Assembly (NCBI GenBank): GCA_910588855.1
Contig: CAJUSR010000014.1
Span: 26,277 to 90,276, forward strand
DNA length: 64,000 nt
Reading direction: 5' to 3'
Source of the DNA: an uncultured Kineothrix sp.
GTDB lineage: Bacteria; Bacillota; Clostridia; Lachnospirales; Lachnospiraceae
Shown: in pieces, positions 60,851-64,000 of the stretch
Layout of the letters: each line of letters opens with the position of its first letter
Position numbering within the stretch: the stretch's first letter is position 1
The notes under the pieces: generated by a model
The model's input: only the letters and a program-made list of their open reading frames with translations
The model's database searches: none
What the model was told of the DNA's origin: nothing
Program-made: the position numbers and the translations under genes

Positions 60851-63244
60851 TCAATCTGTTGCCTTGATACGCTCCACAAGGGAGAATCTTCTAGTATAAC
60901 GGACTGCACAGACCGAGAATACCGCCTGCACCAGAAGCAGTGCAACTGCAAACAACAGTACCTGAAACATAGGGAAATGCCAGGTAATTTTCCCAAACAT
61001 ACCAATCTTGTCAAAAACATTGCACATAATCAGACTACATACCGTTCCAAGCGTTAAGGTCACAAACAATGTAATCCCTACGTAATACAGGCATTCAAAA
61101 GACAGCATCCTGGACAACTGCCGACCAGTCATGCCAACGGACTGAAATATGCCAAACTCCTGCTGGCGGGTGAGAAGATTGGTAATCAGCGTATTTGCAA
61201 GATTAATCAAGGCAAATACAAAAATAAAGATTAGGATACTATAGGCGCGGACCAATTCCCCCTTAAGACTGATTTCCAGTTCTGCCACCCTATCGTCCAG
61301 ACCTAAGATTGCTACCCGTTCATCGGGCACAGCTAGAAATATCGCCCGTTGAAGCCGTCCACTGTCCTGCTTTGTATGAACATTCACATAGCCGGTAAAA
61401 TCCGAAATTTCCGGATAAAGGACGGATAATTCTTCCTCGGGCAAAATAAAAAAATGAACCGTATTACCGATATGAATATTTTCAACAATTCCCATTACGG
61501 TATAAATCTTTGTCCTTCCATTGTAACAGGAAACTGTAACCGTATCTCCAATCTGATAGCCAATCTTGTAAATCTCTTTCAGTGCGCTGTCTGCCGGACA
61601 GACCAGGATACCGTTCCCATTCATCAACTGCCCATAATCCGCAGTTCCATCCAAAATTGCTTTACCAGTATACATCTTTGCCATATTTTCTTCAGAAACT
61701 CCCCGAATAAAGAAAGGCTCATGTTCACTATTTCCCGGAATCTTAGTAATGGAAGGAATTTCCACGCAAGCCATACTGTAAGCCGTAACAAAATCCACAC
61801 CGGGAATGGCGGCAAGCTTCTCCCGCAGAGTCTGTCCTAAGGGATTCTCTTTTTGCATTTCAAAAAATTCCAGACCCGCATAATCCTCATATTGCAGAAG
61901 ATACTGGCTTCTGTCCCCAAACTGGGACTGGGCCATTTCTCTTATATCAACCGAGTTTGCGTAGGCGGAAATACAGAGAAGCAGAATCCCGGTCAGACTT
62001 AGAGAGAGGACCGTTATAAAAGCTTTTTTACGGTTCCGGGAAAAATTCATCAAAGCCAAGCGAGGCATAGTCAAGTGGCGGTGGAGCTTTCCAGAAACAC
62101 CGTATCCCTGATGCCCGGAATAGGCGGTGGTCCGGATAGCTTCAATGGCAGATACTTTTCCCACCATAGACAAAGGCTTTCTGGTAGCAATCAAAACTGT
62201 AGCATAAGTCAATAATGAAATGATTACCGTAGACTGAATATTGTCACGCCAGGACCAATAACCAGGTACGGCAATCAACGCAATCACTGTAGCAAAAAGC
62301 AACCCCAGAGGAACTGCTATAACAGTTAGAAAACACCGTTCCCGCTTTACCACCCTCTTTAACTGCTTCGGCGTTGTTCCAAGTACCTTCAGACGACCGT
62401 ATTCCCGCATTTTTCCCATTACGGAAATATAGAAGATGTTGTAGATTACAATTGCACAGATAACAGCAATCAATACTGACAGGGTATAAATCTCCATTCC
62501 GTTTCCCAAATAGATGTCCAACATTCCAAAATAGTTGGAACTGTAAAAGGTCTGCTCCTGAGGAATACCCATTTCTATGAAGAACTTTTCGATATCCATA
62601 CGAAGCTGGGTTGACTCCATATCCTGGCTTCCTGCAAAGCGGAACCGCAACTCATAGGGAGCCGGATGGTTGGCTATATCCACAGCGGTTTCCGCAATCC
62701 AAACCGTGAAAATCCGGCTGTTGTTCTCCGTTTCCAAAATTCCTGTGACCGTATAAGGTTTATCACCACTTCCCAGGTTTAGGGTGAGCGTCTGCCCAAC
62801 TTCTTCCGGAAAACCAAAATAACTGAAAAAAGAACGTTCTATACATAGTTCATTCTCCGCCTTTGGATATGTTCCGGTAATCTTGCCATACCCCATCAAA
62901 TCAATCATTTCCGTGCTTACAAAGCTGACATTCAAAACGCTGTCCTGATGGCGGATAGTTCCGGCATCTGCGGTATAACCCCATTTTTCAAATTTTCCGG
63001 TGTCCACAAGCCAATTAATCTCATTCCGTGTTAAACCGACACAGCCAGCCTGATACTGTCCCAAGATATGATCCAAAGTTTGTAACTGTTGTGCGGAATA
63101 GATAAAACGAAGCGTTCCCATCAAACATACGGCAAGGGCAATCGTAATAATGACAAAAATACTTCGGCGCACATCGGCTTTCATTCTCCGTTTTGCCAGT
63201 TTCTTTTCCAACGCACTGGTGTCGTTCTCAAAAGGCCATATCAT
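60851..63244 (-). CDS. FtsX-type ABC transporter permease
   Basis: 797 residues, intact. An N-terminal membrane helix (about 30-50), large extracytoplasmic segments and FtsX domains near 240-350 and 690-790: YNIFYISVMGKMREYGRLKV and LLTRQQEFGIFQSVGMTGRQ are the signature coupling helices. Such permeases pair with a separate ATPase for peptide antibiotic export or lipoprotein/peptide sensing. Here the adjacent ATPase gene (63228-63527) is broken, and the permease start overlaps its stop by 17 bases (SD GGAGGTGG). Confidence 0.88.
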   Translation of the reverse strand: MIWPFENDTSALEKKLAKRRMKADVRRSIFVIITIALAVCLMGTLRFIYSAQQLQTLDHILGQYQAGCVGLTRNEINWLVDTGKFEKWGYTADAGTIRHQDSVLNVSFVSTEMIDLMGYGKITGTYPKAENELCIERSFFSYFGFPEEVGQTLTLNLGSGDKPYTVTGILETENNSRIFTVWIAETAVDIANHPAPYELRFRFAGSQDMESTQLRMDIEKFFIEMGIPQEQTFYSSNYFGMLDIYLGNGMEIYTLSVLIAVICAIVIYNIFYISVMGKMREYGRLKVLGTTPKQLKRVVKRERCFLTVIAVPLGLLFATVIALIAVPGYWSWRDNIQSTVIISLLTYATVLIATRKPLSMVGKVSAIEAIRTTAYSGHQGYGVSGKLHRHLTMPRLALMNFSRNRKKAFITVLSLSLTGILLLCISAYANSVDIREMAQSQFGDRSQYLLQYEDYAGLEFFEMQKENPLGQTLREKLAAIPGVDFVTAYSMACVEIPSITKIPGNSEHEPFFIRGVSEENMAKMYTGKAILDGTADYGQLMNGNGILVCPADSALKEIYKIGYQIGDTVTVSCYNGRTKIYTVMGIVENIHIGNTVHFFILPEEELSVLYPEISDFTGYVNVHTKQDSGRLQRAIFLAVPDERVAILGLDDRVAELEISLKGELVRAYSILIFIFVFALINLANTLITNLLTRQQEFGIFQSVGMTGRQLSRMLSFECLYYVGITLFVTLTLGTVCSLIMCNVFDKIGMFGKITWHFPMFQVLLFAVALLLVQAVFSVCAVRYTRRFSLVERIKATD

Positions 63245-63527
63245 AATCTACCACCTCCTTTATAAGGTCCCGTCTCTCTCTGTTATTTGACGGTACTTCA
63301 TCGTTTTTTTCCGCCAATTCATCTCCGCGAACGATAACACTGCCGGAAGTTGCTATATCCAGCCCACCTATCATATTGAGCAGGGTAGATTTACCACTGT
63401 CGAAAGTTCCCACTACCGCCCAAACTCCCCCATGCTCTACCGACAGGCTGACGCCATCTAAAGCGCGGGTAATGTTTGATCCGCTTCTATAATACTTCTT
63501 TAAGCCGATTGTCTGTAATATATTCAT
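63228..63527 (-). pseudogene. ABC ATPase gene with internal deletion
   Basis: 99 residues from MNILQTIGLKKYYRSGSN (ATG 63527, SD GGAG nine bases upstream). N-terminal Walker A variant VVGTFDSGKSTLLNMIGGLD, then GSVIVRGDELAEKNDE and a jump to VPSNNRERRDLIKEVVDYDM, which belongs to the C-terminal end. The Q-loop, signature LSGGQ and Walker B are missing, a loss of about 120-130 codons. Probably inactive; the partner permease then lacks its motor unless another ATPase serves it. Confidence 0.82.
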
Positions 63528-63533
63528 AATCAA

Positions 63534-63900
63534 ATGCTCCTTTCAAAGCTTTTTTCCTTTTAATATGGAACTTTCGTTCTATGAATATTATAAAATCCAA
63601 ATGTCACAGAAATGTCCGAGGCGACAAAAAAATTTATAAAAAATAAGGGTAAAATGTTACAAGGCTCGGACATTTCAAAATATGTTTAACGGAATTTTTC
63701 CCGAAAACATCCACACCAAATATACCTTTAAGCAGCGTTTGTAAATAAAAAGTAATGCAGCAATGATATTCCTGTTTGCTGAATTTTCTTGTATCACTGC
63801 CTGAAATACAAAGGCTTAACCCAAATTTCCATATTAGCATGTAGGTTCGATTTTAAGATATATTGGCATATTAGCAAATCCGAGTTTTGATACTGAAATG
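63534..63900. other. Gene-free gap with 12-bp inverted repeat
   Basis: No convincing gene. GAAATGTCCGAG (63609-63620) and CTCGGACATTTC (63665-63676) are an exact inverted repeat with a 44-base spacer, upstream of the ABC gene pair on the minus strand: a possible operator pair or hairpin. The rest is AT-rich without recognisable signals. Confidence 0.4.
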
Positions 63901-63939
63901 AAGAAAGCCGAAAACCCTCTAAAATCAAGGTTTTCGGCT
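63901..63939 (-). terminator. Terminator downstream of tRNA-Arg
   Basis: AGCCGAAAACC (63906-63916) and GGTTTTCGGCT (63929-63939) form an 11-bp stem; the minus strand continues TTCTTCATTTC. Confidence 0.75.
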
Positions 63940-63949
63940 ATATTTCCAG

Positions 63950-64000
63950 CGTTCCCGAGGTGACTCGAACACCCGACCTACCGCTTAGGAGGCGGTCGCT
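63950..64000 (-). tRNA. tRNA-Arg (anticodon CCU), 5' part beyond window
   Basis: The minus strand reads ACCGC CTCCTAA GCGGT (anticodon stem-loop, anticodon CCT), then a T-arm GGGTG TTCGAGT CACCT and acceptor CGGGAAC with discriminator G at 63950. The D-arm and acceptor 5' strand lie past 64000. Confidence 0.85.

Noticed and set aside
63634..63840. 68-codon minus-strand ORF
   Set aside because: No SD or family; AT-rich gap sequence.

Overview
The window looks like a chromosomal segment from a low-to-mid GC Gram-positive anaerobe of the Clostridia, most probably Lachnospiraceae. The protein families (Met-rich lipoprotein, ArsP_2 metal exporter with its own Fur-type regulator, Mrp/Mbh-type antiporter operon, CotH/VTC/DUF4956 trio, DUF4368 serine recombinase), strong Shine-Dalgarno (SD) sites and several TTG starts support this. 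The species cannot be named from the sequence alone. tRNA-Lys(CUU), tRNA-Pro(CGG) and a cut-off tRNA-Arg(CCU) are present.

Layout. 1-3.3 kb: end of a TPR-like gene, a gene remnant, a holin-like type I toxin, then rsmA and tatD and tRNA-Lys. 3.3-17 kb: mostly minus-strand housekeeping and accessory genes (Met-rich lipoprotein, NYN protein, FAD/Rieske oxidoreductase, GGDEF protein, Fur-family regulator with a metal exporter, DUF89 protein, VanZ, RlmI-like methyltransferase, AlkD-like protein, SGNH-like protein, MATE pump). 17-25 kb: a sugar uptake and catabolism cluster (PfkB kinase, class II aldolase, periplasmic-type binding protein, ABC ATPase, permease, aldo/keto reductase), with a divergent GntR/UTRA regulator and operator-like sites between. 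25-29 kb: a three-gene cassette (GT2 glycosyltransferase, permuted NlpC/P60-like protein, MprF-type flippase domain) and a second MATE pump. 29-39 kb: a ten-gene Mrp/Mbh-like cation/proton antiporter operon with four NuoL/M/N-type subunits. 39-40.6 kb: trxA and trmB.

40.5-52.1 kb is an insertion-like region bounded by two 94-bp direct repeats that differ at only 3 positions. It holds the CotH-VTC-DUF4956 operon, a 5'-truncated HEPN-like gene, and a transposon-like segment (Tn916 ORF7/ORF8-like regulators, MATE pump, AraC-GNAT fusion, TnpW, DUF4368 serine recombinase) abutting a broken IS1634-type transposase gene. 52-64 kb: a D-Ala-D-Ala carboxypeptidase, an exonuclease, a nitrate/sulfonate-type ABC transporter, a cytidylate-kinase-like protein, a WYL regulator with a YciI-like protein, and then a decaying segment: a GyrI-like remnant, a YoaP-like gene with three different in-frame stop codons, and an intact FtsX permease whose partner ATPase has lost its core.

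The most interesting signal is a repeated structured leader found four times (11.0, 34.7, 39.2 and 52.2 kb), each ending at the SD of the gene it precedes. Each copy has a hairpin with a TTTGTG...CACAAA stem whose loop is complementary to a stretch just before the SD, so it can form a pseudoknot. Two loop/arm pairs of different sequence keep the same pairing, and the linkers vary in length. Two copies serve the Mrp antiporter operon, one a D-Ala-D-Ala carboxypeptidase and one a small unknown protein. This looks like a riboswitch-like or other cis-regulatory RNA; its ligand, if any, is unknown.
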